From Tribonema minus (taxonomy: Eukaryota; Sar; Xanthophyceae; Tribonematales; Tribonemataceae): 64,000 nucleotides of DNA. The stretch lies in assembly GCA_017506865.1 (NCBI GenBank), contig JAFCMP010000379.1:1-64000 (forward strand), in the 5' to 3' direction. The notes beneath the pieces are model-generated. The model made no database searches. It saw nothing but the letters and a program-made list of their open reading frames with translations, and had not been told where the DNA came from. Positions 46,020 to 56,934 of the stretch are shown piece after piece (the first letter of the stretch is position 1; the number at the start of each line of letters is the position of its first letter). The translations under genes were made by a program, and so were the position numbers.

Positions 46020-48937
46020 GCGCCGAGCCCTGCAGCAGCGCGGCGCGTTCAGCAGCAGGAGCAGCGAGCGGGCTGGGCGATGGGAGGCCAGGCATGAGCG
46101 TGCAGCTGGTGCTCATGCGGCGGCAGCGCAGTTGGTGCAGTCGGCGGCAGCAGCAGCAGCAGCGGTCGGCGGCGGCACAGCGGCGGCGGCAGCGGCGGCG
46201 CGGCGGTAGCAGTGGCGAATGTGGCAGGTGCAAGGCAGTGCTGCTCGGCGTTTGCGGTGGCAGCATGCCGAGGCGGCACCTGATGGGATGCTGGCTGCGG
46301 CAGTGTCGATGCGTGAAGCGGGGCTGTGTGCGTCTGTGGTTTCCGCGGCGGCGAGAAAAGCAGCAGCTTGCCGCGTGATCATGTACTTCAAAGTACCAGA
46401 GACCATCGATGGTGACGTGGGGCTGCAGCGGCGGCGGCAGCGGCGGCGCTGCAGCAGCGCACAGCCCGCTGATGCCGCCTTCTAGCGCCGTGCAGTAACT
46501 TATGCTAGGTCAGGTGACGGCATGAATTGTGTACCCTCCCCGCCAGTAGGAGTGGCGGCCATGTGACAAGACATTAGCAGCAGCAGCAGCAGCAGCAGTA
46601 GCAGCTTTCTGTGTAGAGCGGGGCGGCAGCAGTACGCCGTGCAGCAGCGGCAGCTGAGGTGGCCTGCCTGTTGCGCCAGCCTACCTGCCTTGCTTTGCAG
46701 GTTTTTGTGACTGTGTTTCTGTGTCCCGTTTTTTGACTGCGCGCCTTTGAGGGAGTGCTTCCCGCCTGAAATTACCAGGTGTTTGTGGCAGGCCTTGCGT
46801 GCGCTCTCGGTTTCTGATTGTGCTACAGTAGGCCCCTGCTTGTCACTGTACAGATTAATGGACTCATGGTGTACTTTACCATCTGTAAACATTGACACGA
46901 TCTTGAGGTTTGATGCTGTGCTTGGGCTGCAACAGCCGGTTGCGGTTTGGATTGCCATGCTGCACGGCTGCGTTGCGCATAGATTGTGTCAACATATTGC
47001 TGTGTGCCAAATGGCTTCTCGTGCTTCTGATGCATCTCAGGCCTGAAAGAACACTTGTTGGCGAAAACTGACGTGGCAGCATGGGCCTACAAGCATGGGA
47101 AGTACTTTTTATTAATTCTCGCTCAGGGCGCGAAAAGTACTTCGAAGTATGCCGTTGCTGGCTGCCATCATAGCCAACCTGCCATAGATTTACCCCAACA
47201 GCAGATGCTTGCTCGGCGGTATGTACAACGGACACTCTACAAAGGCGGCAACTTGTGCTATTCTAGACACTGTTGATGTGCCATCTGCATTCACACCATG
47301 TGGTTTGTGTTCAACAAAGACCACTGCTGCTGCCGCCAGCGCCAGCAGCAGCATAGTGGCCAATGTTCTCACAGGCGACGCTGGTGCCGCATGCTGCTGC
47401 TACTCTTGTCACTGTTGCTGCTGCCAGCGCCAGCAGCAGCATAGTGGCGGATGTTTTCGCTGCCGACGATGTCGCCGCCAGTCTCCCATCCCATACATCC
47501 CCTGCGCGCACTGCTGCAAACATCGCGCACTGCCAGCTGAAGATACATGTCGTGCGCCGCTTCTTGTAGCTGTGTGCTAATGCTTGTTCCTTGGCGAGCA
47601 GAGGCGTTGACTCATCTTAAGGGAGGATTGCGTGATGAACGAGCGCAGTGCAGACGCCTCTGAACTTGCTGAGTTGTTCTGCGCTGAAACAATAAATTCA
47701 TGGTGTCATGCACGTTCGTGAAGGCCCGTAAGGAAGAAGATACCTCTGAACAACTGAAACCTTAATTCAAGCAGGGCAAGCTGCGGTGAATGCTGCAGGG
47801 TGTAGATGGCAATGGTGTTGGGTGTAGCGGGCACGAGGTCATAACCTACTGCCAATCAGGCAGAGTTTTATGTAGGTCATTGCACCACCAGTGCCAAATC
47901 AGCAGGCATGTAACACATGACATTGCAGTCAAGCACAGGCTAACTGAGTGCAGCATCGTGGTGTATGAAAGAATTGGGGCGATGCAACAAACAGCAAGAT
48001 ATACAGCAATCCAGGTTGCCATGTGAGAGCGTATGACATAGCGGCGAGCAGGCCACGACGGCCCAACGCAACGCATCACGCTGCACAAATGAGTTTGCAG
48101 TGACATAGAACTCCTTTGCCAACCCTAAATATGAGGACTCTCGAGCAAACCTGCACGTGCCAGTGGTGGCAGCCCATCCGGTGATCCTCCTGTAGCTGAT
48201 TGGCAACTGCACGAGTGCATTATGAGGCTCCGCGCTTGATGAATTACTGGACTGAATACGTCATCGTGTGAGGCATTCACTGACGCGCATTCGTGTCATC
48301 TATGTTGCGATGACTTGCGTTCGTTGCAGCTGTTTGATTGGATCTCCTCTCGCGTTCAGCCGCCACCCTCTGTGAGCGTTGTTCCAGCGAAGCATTGCTA
48401 ACTCTACGAGCAGCCGCCTGGCACGATCTGCAGCAAGTCGTTGCCCACGTTGCTCTGGTTGTGTTTCTCGCACGAGCATCAGGATTGCCTAGCACGATTC
48501 GCAGCAAGTCGTTGCTCACGTTTCACTGGTAGCTTTTGCACAGACCGCCTAGCACGATCAACAGCAAGCTGCTGCTCACGTTGCTGTGGCGTCTCTCGCC
48601 CAGCACGGTACACGCTGCTCTATCGGGTCGCAATACATGCTAGCCACTCTTTCCCACCTCTTCGCTTCCGACCTCGCTGCTTTGATGCGACGGCCGATGA
48701 ATTACTTCTACTACTCGGTGCGGCTGCTTCAACTGCTGCTGCTGCGGCCACTGTCGCCGCCGGCACAGTTTCGAAGTTCAACTTTTGACACACAACTTGA
48801 ACTCTGACGTGCACGAAGAACGCGCTCGCTCGCGGACACAGTACCGCAGTGCAACAAACGAGAGCGCAACGCGCACAAACGGTGGAGGGACTCAGGGCAG
48901 ACACGGCAGGGTAGGGCAGCGGGTGCTGAACGAGCAG
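46020..48937 (+). other. Intergenic region between the ABC transporter and the LRR gene
   Basis: No gene is recognised. It starts with Ala/Arg-biased GCA/GCG triplet sequence (46020-46480), which may be 3'UTR, and contains CAG runs near 46150 and 46570. A segment CGCCAGCGCCAGCAGCAGCATAG is duplicated (47335 and 47427). AATAAA occurs at 47690. Three units of about 65 bases with the core AGCACGATC-CAGCAAG lie at 48415-48610. The LRR gene promoter should lie at the right end. Confidence 0.4.
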
Positions 48938-49039
48938 GTGAGCACACACTGCCTCGAACATCGGTCGCAGCACATTTCAAAGATCGGCCTCGACAAATAC
49001 CAGCATTGCACTCACATCACTAACCTTGTACACTTGCAG
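48938..49039 (+). other. Probable 5'UTR intron of the LRR gene
   Basis: CGAGCAG followed by GTGAGC at 48938 and TACACTTGCAG ending at 49039 form a good donor and acceptor pair. The exon restarts one base before the ATG at 49041. An intron here would explain why the reading frame is open but has no ATG upstream. Confidence 0.6.
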
Positions 49040-49040
49040 G

Positions 49041-50969
49041 ATGGTTTTGCACATCCTGTACCTGCTGGTACTCTGGTGCTGGCCAGGCCGTCCGAAGCAC
49101 AGCGAAAAAGACATCGAAAATGGTGGAGGTGAGGGGCCTAGTGCAGGCGGCACCTTCGAAAGTGCTCCTTCTCACGGAACAGCCGCGCTACCTAAGCCAG
49201 CAGGTGGAGCTGCAGCAGCTGCAGCAGCTGCAGTTGCAGCAGCTGCAGCAGCTGGTCCCCCTCCGGGGCTAGCGAGATTACGCTCTGTTACATGGACCCC
49301 CGATCAGATCTTCGACGTCAAGCGCCGCATCATACGGAGGAAGATCGAGCCGCTCGCGATAATGGCTTCTTGTGCAGCTGATTTGGACGTTGCCTCGGAC
49401 TGGCTCTTCTTTGTAGATCCGGGATCTCGAGGCACGCAATACGCGCACATCGCAGAAATGCGCACTGCAACGCTTACATTCTGCATAATCGGGACGGTGC
49501 TGTGGTTTCTTGTTTGTACGGAGTTCCACATCGGCGCAGCGCTCAGTGGGCGCATAAATAGGTGGTGGGGGACAAATGCGTTCACCGGGCGCATACCTCT
49601 TGGCGTCACGCTAGGTGTCAACATGCTGCTGGAGGACATTCCACAGGTTGTTCTTTCCGGGATAGACACATCGAAAACGGGGCTCAGCGCGTTCGGCGCT
49701 TTCAATATCGCCGGTTCTATATTCTCTATCATTACGAGATTAGTGGAGGTGATGGAATCGTTGGAAGAGATACCTGCACGTGCCGAACTCCAACTAGTCG
49801 AGGATGCTCCGGATGTCATTGACACCATCGCCATGCTCAGGGAGTCGGATGCTGCGAAGGCAGCAAGAGCGAGTGCTGTTTGGCGAGCTGATTATTCAAC
49901 AGCTCTGCGGGTGCACGGTATCAGAGGCCTGAGTAACAGAGCGTGCGTTCAGGCGATCGGTGACATACTGCAACTTGAGGGGTTTACGAGGCCCACGGCG
50001 CAAGAAGCGGTGACTAGCCTTAGTTTCCTTGGGTGCCGTGCGCTGCAGAGTGTGCCTGAGTCCATAGGCAATCTGACGGGCCTCACAAGCCTTGATTTCA
50101 GTGGGTGCAGGGAGCTCCGGTGCGTGCCTCGGGAGATGTATAAGCTCACCAATCTCACGAGCCTTGATTTCACTGGGTGCCAGGCGCTCCAGAGCGTGTA
50201 TTTAAAGCACTTAGAAAAACTCACAGCCCTAAAATTAGAAGGCTGTGTTGCTCTGACAAGCCTTTCTTTCCAAAAGTGCTGGGCGCTCAACAGCGTGCCT
50301 GAGTCCATAAGCAAGCTCACCGGTCTCACACGCCTTGATTTCCGCGAGTGGCTCATGCTTCAGAGCGTGCCTGAGTCCATAGGCAATCTGACCAGCCTCA
50401 CAAGCCTTTCTTTCTCTGAGTGCATGAGGCTCCAGAGCGTGTCTGAGTCCATAGGCGGCCTTATCGGCCTCACAAGCCTGGAATTCAACAGGCGTGAGGC
50501 GCTCCAGAGCGTGCCTGTGTCGATAGGCGGCCTCACCGGCCTTACAAGCCTTGGTTTCCGTAAGTGTGAGGCGCTCCAGAGCGTGCCTGAGTCCATAGGC
50601 GGCCTCACCGGCCTCACAAGCCTTGATTTCTGTGAGTGTGAGGCGCTCCAGAGCGTGCCTGAGTCGATTGGCGGCCTCACTGGCCTCACAAGCCTTGATT
50701 TCTGTGAGTGTGAGGCGCTCCAGAGCGTGCCTGAGTCCATATGCAACCTCACCGGCCTCACAAGCCTTGACCTGATCAAATGCCAAGACGGCGTTGTGCA
50801 AGCAGCAGTTGAGGCCCTGACGCTAACGTCCCCCCGCACTCTCAACAAAGAGTATTTTATCGAGTGGGGGTCTGAAGACATTCTAGAGCTATCACTGTCT
50901 GCACTGCCAGGTCGCCCAGCCATCGAGGTCAGGTTGTCAAAGGATAAGCGAGCGCTGTTAGCGTTGTGA
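49041..50969 (+). CDS. Membrane protein with C-terminal leucine-rich repeats (642 aa)
   Basis: I chose the ATG at 49041, just after the probable 5'UTR intron. The N-terminus is hydrophobic (MVLHILYLLVLWCW) and may be a signal anchor. A Pro/Gly/Ala-rich spacer with Ala runs follows. Residues about 105-245 form a membrane domain with ADLDVASDWLFF, LTFCIIGTVLWFLV, LLEDIPQVVLS and FNIAGSIFSII; the DxxSDW and LEDIPQ features recall XK-related-like membrane proteins, but this is tentative. From about residue 317 there are some eleven leucine-rich units of 23-24 residues (LTGLTSLDFxxCxALQSVPESIGG), several nearly identical in DNA. Such LRRs usually bind proteins. The coding region has no introns, and the stop is TGA. 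Confidence 0.85.
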   Translation: MVLHILYLLVLWCWPGRPKHSEKDIENGGGEGPSAGGTFESAPSHGTAALPKPAGGAAAAAAAAVAAAAAAGPPPGLARLRSVTWTPDQIFDVKRRIIRRKIEPLAIMASCAADLDVASDWLFFVDPGSRGTQYAHIAEMRTATLTFCIIGTVLWFLVCTEFHIGAALSGRINRWWGTNAFTGRIPLGVTLGVNMLLEDIPQVVLSGIDTSKTGLSAFGAFNIAGSIFSIITRLVEVMESLEEIPARAELQLVEDAPDVIDTIAMLRESDAAKAARASAVWRADYSTALRVHGIRGLSNRACVQAIGDILQLEGFTRPTAQEAVTSLSFLGCRALQSVPESIGNLTGLTSLDFSGCRELRCVPREMYKLTNLTSLDFTGCQALQSVYLKHLEKLTALKLEGCVALTSLSFQKCWALNSVPESISKLTGLTRLDFREWLMLQSVPESIGNLTSLTSLSFSECMRLQSVSESIGGLIGLTSLEFNRREALQSVPVSIGGLTGLTSLGFRKCEALQSVPESIGGLTGLTSLDFCECEALQSVPESIGGLTGLTSLDFCECEALQSVPESICNLTGLTSLDLIKCQDGVVQAAVEALTLTSPRTLNKEYFIEWGSEDILELSLSALPGRPAIEVRLSKDKRALLAL

Positions 50970-51220
50970 TAGGATTTTCCAACGTAGCTTAAAGAGTCTA
51001 TATTTAGTAATACCCTATATTTACTATATTTACCTATATAAATCCCTACGGAAGAAGAAGACTCAGTCAGTCTGGTTTCTAGCGGGGGAAGTGCGAGCGG
51101 CGAGTAGGTGCGCACGTGCGATGTCGGGGAATGCCGACTCTGAGACCCTGACCTGAAATGATCTTGACCCTGATCTAGAATAATCACAGGTAAATTTTGG
51201 CGCCATTTCCGGAGCAACTG

Positions 51221-51251
<31 letters not shown>

Positions 51252-52700
51252 CGCGCACATCAGCCCCTTCAGCTCAGTCAGAGACACAGCCCTACGAGGC
51301 GCAGTCTTGAGAGCGTAGCCGCCAGAGCCAGGACTAGGGTTATAAAGGGATCTCCAGCTGTACTCTGCATTGCCGCCACTCGCCCGCCAGCACAACCAGC
51401 AGCAGCAGCAGCAGCAGCACACACAGCAGGCAGCCCGCAGAGCGCAGGCACGCACCAGCACGGCAGTCAACCGTTACCTCGGCGCAACAGACCACCAGCA
51501 GCGCACAGCCAGCAGCAGCAGCAGCAGCAACAAGGCAGGCGGCAAGCGGAGCAGGCCAGCAAAACGCAGGCAAGTATTTTTAAAAGTGCGCACTGTTGTT
51601 AACTCTGCAGGATGTCCTGCGCCATCGGTACGTACGCCCACAGCATAGCGAGCAACGCCTGCCAATGTAGCAGCAGCAGCAGGAGCAGCAGCAGCAACAC
51701 CAGGCGCGCAGTCGTAGGCATGGCGCCCTTTGTATCGTTGGCAATTGAGGCACCAGCAGCTGCTGCAGCAGCAGCAGCACCACCACCACCAGCAATTGAC
51801 ATCAACGACAACTGACATCAGATGGTATTGCGCCAATGGTATGCCGCGCGCAATGTCACTTGCCACCAGAGCAAGCGCACTGGTATACCTGCTTTAAAAC
51901 ACCGCGCAGAACAGCGCCAGCACCAGCAACAACAGCAGCAGCATCAGCAGCAGAAGTAGCGGCAGCTGCTGCTTACTTACACAGCTGCTGCAGAACAAAG
52001 AGCAGTGGCAGCAGCAGATAAATGAGCAGCAGCAGCAGCAGCAGCAGCATCAACGGTAGCAGTAGCACCAGCGCTGATAGCAGCAGCATGAATGAAGTAC
52101 AGCAGTGAAGGTATACCCTATGGATGCAGAGCAGCTGACATTCACAGCGGTGCAAAGCTCACAACACAAACGAGGTTGCACATTGCAATCATAATGATCC
52201 ACATGTTTATCATTTGACATCCAGTGAAGCGCGCTGGAAACCCATTGGCATGTATGCACTCATGGATCATGTCATGTATGCGCTTCGAAACACTTGCTCG
52301 ACCAGCATCATCGTCATAACCTACCAGCGCTGTTGTGGGTGTACGTGAGAACAAGGCGGGGAACATCACACCACAACAGCCACCCACGTCTTGCCACCAC
52401 CAGCCACCAGCGCAGGGTGTCACTGGCTTGTGTTTGTGGCAAAACCGGCGTGAATAAGGGTGTAACGCCCCTGAACTCCTGGCAAGTTGTGCACTGCAAG
52501 GTGCATGGCCGGCAGCAGCTGTGCACAAGTACCTAGCCTCGCGCCGCACACAGGGCGCCAATGAGGCTGCATATTTTGATAGCAAGACATGTGCAGACGT
52601 CAGCCCTCAGGCTGCAAAACCATCGCGTATGCCTCTATGCGAACGACTGGAATGCTGGACCGCTCGTGACAGTCTGTGAGACACTATATAGCCTAAGGGC
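50970..52700 (+). other. Low-complexity intergenic region
   Basis: An AT-rich stretch with repeated CTATATTTAC (50995-51050) follows the LRR gene and may be its 3' end. From 51220 to 52110 the sequence is dominated by CAG/GCA/CTG triplet runs that make spurious Gln, Ala, Ser or Leu frames on both strands. The open frame 52142-52585 minus has scattered Cys and His but no recognised domain. Confidence 0.45.
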
Positions 52701-53024
52701 AAGGGGAAAAAATCCCCTCGCAAGGGGAAAAGCAAACTTGGCTTGAGCCTGGTTTGCATTACACTCACCCTCCTCACGGCGCCAACTTGACATCCCAAGA
52801 TAGGAGAATCAGGAGAAATAGGAAAAATTAGAAAATTTCCTACAGGTACAGTGACAGGCGCCATTGAGCAGTCGGTGCGGCCCCATAGTAGAATTTCATT
52901 TTTTTCCTATTTCTCCTATTTTCCTATCATGCATACCCAGAAAAAGTGCTTCAGGAGGCCAGTGATTGCAAGACACGCACTTAAGCCCATTTTACTTTCA
53001 TATCCGATAGGAAAGTTTTCCCAT
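52701..53024. repeat. Large imperfect palindrome A (about 324 bp)
   Basis: The left and right halves are complementary over most of their length, centred near 52863. The strongest arms are 52799-52836 (GATAGGAGAATCAGG, AATAGGAAAAATT) and 52891-52928 (AATTTCATTTTTTTCC, CTATTTTCCTATC). Outer arms also pair: GGCTTGAGCCTGGTTTGCA with TGCAAGACACGCACTTAAGCC. Small hairpins sit at the ends (GGGGAAAAAATCCCC; CTTTCATAT-CCG-ATAGGAAAG). It ends 57 bases before the primase-helicase ATG and could also hold its promoter. A second copy in the same orientation lies at 56617-56934. Confidence 0.85.
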
Positions 53025-53081
53025 CAAACTGATCACGTCATCTCAACCACATTTTTTTTGTTGCCGTCATTCGAAAGCAGC

Positions 53082-56000
53082 ATGGACATCGACGACTTTG
53101 ACCTGCGAGCCGCGGAGAATGGCTTTATTGTTGATGAGGAGCCCCCTGAAGAGCCGCCTGTGCCGCTTGCCACCCCGCCGGCTGCGCCAGCTGCTCCATG
53201 TGCACCCCGCCCCTCGCCCAAGCGCAACACCAGCTACGCGAGGCAGAAGGTGCAGCAGTACCTCGCGCCTTCCGGCCAGGGCATCAAGGGGTCGCACAAC
53301 GGCATGGATGACATGCGCGGAGTGTTCGACGTGCCCAACTATGAGACTGATGCCGATGTGCGCGAGACCTTCTTCACCGACATCATTGAGGACCTGCACC
53401 GCTGCGGCTCGCCCTTTGTGCTGATGGAGAACATCTGCAGGCTACCAGACGATGCAGAGACGCGCCTGCGTCTCGACATTGACGTGGAAGTACCTTATAA
53501 GTTAAACGCCGACCATCCACTTGCCCTCACCCCCGCCGTCGCCCACAAGTTCTGTAAGACGCTGTGGGACGTGTTGCACGAGTGCACTGGCATCAGCGGC
53601 GCCTCGCGCTTCTTTGTAGACGCCAAGGGCGCGCCCACGCCGACAGTTGCAGGCATGTGGAAGCACGGCGTGAAGATTACGTGCAGCGACATCAAGTGCA
53701 CACACAAGGACATGCTGGGCATTAGGCAGCTCATGAACGACCGCTACAGCGCGTGGGGGCACGAGGAGTGGCTGGATGGCAAGGAGGCGCACGAGATGCA
53801 GATTATCGACCCGTGCATCTACGAGAACAACGGCACTATGCTGCACGGCGCGGTCAAGGAGAAACAGCAGCAGCACGGCGGCTACAAGACGGTGGCAGTG
53901 ATGGGCGGTGACGACCTTCAGTACTACAACCGCTCAGCGGATCCGCTCCGCTCATCCGCGACCCTGAAACTCAAAAAGCAACCGAGCACTTATGCTATAG
54001 TAAAGTCTCCAGGGCAGAACAGGTGTTGAAGTTGGGTAATGGCATGCTGTAGCCCTATGTCAGGGGCATCTGCTGACTACTCACTTGTTTAAGTTGATGT
54101 TGTTCCTGATGTGATATTGTACTTCAACGGTGATATTCATACTTCAACTTCATGCCAACTTCAACTGTCATATCACTGCTCAGCGTGCAATAGCACGGCT
54201 CCACCCGTCTCAACTTCAACAACCAACAGCTCTTCTGGTGCGTCTAAGTGAGGCCAAGAATCTACCATTGTCAAACTTCAACAGTTTGAGTGTCTTGACT
54301 GACTTCACTATAGCATAAGTGCTCGGTTGCTTTTTGGGTTTCAGGGTCGCGGATGAGCGGAGCGGATCGGAGGCGACTTGCACGACCTCTCCTTCGCTGA
54401 GCTGCTGCGCGCCACATCCATCCTGCACCATGACGAGAGCACCGCAAAGCTGCAATGGCGCGCGGGCAAGGAGCCGGTCATTGTGCAGCGGCGTGGTGCC
54501 AAGCGCACGCGCCGCAGTGCCGGCGCGGTAGCGCTGGCCGCTGCAGCGGAGCACTACACCAACAAACTTACCACCGCAGATGTGCAGCACATCTACGAGG
54601 CGGCGGGGGGGGAGCTGCAGCTGCAGCAGATTGCCGGCATCAGGCCCGGCACTATCTCATGGCGGGAGGTGAGCCCCGGCACTGATGCTAGGGTGTGCCT
54701 TGTGCCCGAATGTGCCGGCAGTGGCCACAGCGACAACGCATTGCTTATCGAGTGCTATCACGGGCTCAAGTACAAATGCTGCTCCACCGGAAAGTGCTTG
54801 TACCTGGAGCGCTGGGAGACCGAAGAGGACCTGCTCTTCGGTGGTGACAACGGGCTCGCCAGGCTGTTTGCCAAGCTGCGCGGCCACGACGTCAAGAACA
54901 TCGGCGGCGACGGCGACAAGGCGCGTTTCATTATCTACTGCGAAAAGACGGCGCTGTGGAAGCCGCGCTACAACAGTTTCGTGCGCTGCACCGAGATACC
55001 CAAGCTGGTGGCCGCCTACGTCGAACCGCGACTACAGAACCTGGAGCCGTACCTGGAGGCGGCGTGTGCCGCTGCTCGCGCACGCAGTAGGGCAGAGGAA
55101 GAGGACGAGGAGGCGGACGAGGAGCTAAGAGATTTGAAGGCCAAAGCGGCCTCCCTCTTTGCCATCAAAGAGAGCATCAAGGGCACGAGCAAGCGCGAGG
55201 CCATCCTGAAGGACGTATTCAGCACCATACGCGATGAGGATTTTGAAAAGCTACTCGACGTCAACAAGGACATATTCAGCTGCCAAAACGGCGTGGTGGA
55301 GCTGGCCACTGCCACGCTTCGCCCGCGCGTGCGGAAGGACATGCTGACCCGTGCAGTCAACATCGACTACAATGCTGACTCGCCGCGCATCCCCGAAGTT
55401 ATGCAGCTGCTGACCGACATCACCCTCGCCGCGCCGAATCGCCTCAACCGCCCGGCGCTGCTGGAGCGCCTGCTGCGCATACTGGGCTACTCCATCACAG
55501 GCCACGTGCGCGAGGAGATCATTGTATTCCTTCTAGGCTGCAGCGCGCGCAACGGCAAGGGCATCATCGAGAGCCTGCTGCAGCAGGTTCTCGGCTGCAT
55601 GTTCTACCAGGCGCCGCAGAGCTTTCTGACGGCATGCAAGGCGGTGTCGGCGGGTGCCGCGTCGTCGCACATGATGGCGCTACGCGGTGCGTGCTTGGTC
55701 CACCTCGACGAGCTACCGGCGGGCGTTGCGTTGACGCGCAGATGATCAAGTACATCAGCGGCGGTGCCGACATCTCGGGGCGAGAGCTGTTTGGCAAGCA
55801 GACGTCGTTTAGCCCAACGGCAGTTCCGAGGGCCAACACCAACGAGATGCCAATCATCAAGGCGGAGCCGGCGATAATGCAACGCATTGAGATCATCCCC
55901 TGCGATGCCAAGTTTCGCACGCCCGGGGATGCCAAGTTCCCCTACGACGCCAATGATAAGACACACTTCATCAAGAACACCAAACTGCGCGAAAACCTGC

Positions 56001-56386
56001 CCGTGGAGGCGTTCCTGGCGGTGGTGGTGCAGGCGGCCAAGAGGTGGTACGAGGGTGGGCTGGGGGAGAAACCGGCTTGCTGCAAGCTGGCATGCGACGC
56101 TTTTGCCGCCGAAAACGACACGCTGCAAAGCTGGATCAACGACGAGTGTGAGCTGGGACCCAGGGAGGGCGCCGATCCGGCGCTAATCTTGTGCAGCAGC
56201 GCGTTCAGCGGTTACAACAACTCCCGCGCGCGTCAGGAGCCGGCGCTACCGCCAATCAAGAAACGCGACATGCACGAGCAGATGGCGGCCAAGGGGTTTG
56301 CCAAGATAGACGACTACAGGAAGGCGCACAGTCAGGACAATTGCAAATGCGTGTACGCCGGGCTCAAGTCTGCGGGCGGCTACTAG
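53082..56386 (+). pseudogene. D5-type primase-SF3 helicase gene, broken by an insertion and a frameshift
   Basis: The start is the ATG at 53082 (MDIDDFDL). The N-terminal part resembles an archaeo-eukaryotic primase, with RLRLDIDVEV as the DxD metal motif. After the inserted element, a Cys/His-rich segment (CAGSGHS to KCCSTGKC) may bind zinc. The helicase follows: Walker A GCSARNGKG near 55533-55560, Walker B LVHLDELPAG near 55696-55725, and then, in another frame, MIKYISGGADISGRE. Two lesions are visible: the 430 bp inverted-repeat element at 53939-54368 and a one-base shift within about 55710-55733. The last frame ends with TAG at 56384. Such proteins prime and unwind DNA in viral replication. 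The remaining sequence is well conserved, so inactivation looks recent. Confidence 0.85.
53939..54368 (+). mobile_element. Non-autonomous inverted-repeat transposon (MITE-like), copy 1
   Basis: The ends form a terminal inverted repeat of about 68 bp with two mismatches, starting GATCCGCTCCGCTCATCC. The interior has no gene and is rich in GTTGAAGTT-type motifs. It interrupts the primase-helicase reading frame, which resumes in the same phase at 54369. No clear target duplication is visible for this copy. Copy 2 (60240-60673) has the same structure with its interior in the opposite orientation. Confidence 0.92.
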
Positions 56387-56616
56387 TGAATGCAAGTGCG
56401 CCATGATGATCTTGCAAACCTGCGTCCCCTTCATTGCCATGTTTTTGCCTGCTCACTTGCTTGTTCAAGTGGCCTTCAGGCTTGATAATTAATGGAACGC
56501 TTGCGTGCTTGCCTGCTTAGTAATACCCCCTTTCAAAGTATTACAATGGAATACTATATACTTGCCCGCTTGTGCTGCCTTTAAACATGCAATGTCTGCA
56601 TGCTTGTCAATGTGAT

Positions 56617-56934
56617 GAGGGGAAAATATCCCCTCTTGAGAGGAAAATCGAAACGGGCTTAAACGTGGCCTGCACTGCACTCACCCTCCTCAGGGCCACC
56701 GGTACAAAACCCAGGATAGGAAAATCAGGCAAAATAGGAAAAATTAGACAATCTACTACCGAATGCTACTTGCCCTCTGCACATCTGTGCGGCTTCATAG
56801 TAGAATTTCATTTTTTTCCTATTTCTCCTATTTTCCTATTCTGCACAAGTGTGGGCCTTCAGGAGGTCAGTGGCTGCAAAAAGCATGTATAAGCCAATCT
56901 CAGTTTTCCTATCCACTAGGAAAATTTCCCCCTC
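56617..56934. repeat. Large imperfect palindrome B (about 318 bp)
   Basis: This is the second copy of palindrome A, in the same orientation, 231 bases after the primase-helicase stop. The core arms are 56715-56750 and 56801-56839; TAGTAGAATTTCATTTTTTTCC and CTATTTCTCCTATTTTCCTAT are identical to A. Outer arms pair AGGAAAATCGAAACGGGCTT with AAGCCAATCTCAGTTTTCCT. End hairpins are GAGGGGA-AAATA-TCCCCTC and TTTTCCTA-TCCAC-TAGGAAAA, the latter perfect. Confidence 0.85.

Noticed and set aside
50235..51217. Long minus-strand frames opposite the LRR array
   Set aside because: They are antisense shadows of the repeated LRR codons and contain the same periodicity; no independent domain.
51220..52110. 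Frames rich in Gln, Ala, Leu or Ser
   Set aside because: They follow from CAG/CTG triplet runs, which are open in several frames on both strands.
52142..52585. Minus-strand frame with scattered Cys and His
   Set aside because: No spacing that fits a known zinc motif, and no start or context to support a gene.
51005..56529. Shared string TTAGTAATACCC at 51005 and 56518 as element ends
   Set aside because: Only 12 bases in AT-rich sequence, with no matching flanks; probably chance.
52701..56934. Palindromes A and B as LTRs of a retroelement
   Set aside because: They are internally palindromic, lack TG...CA ends and flank a DNA-virus replication gene without reverse transcriptase.
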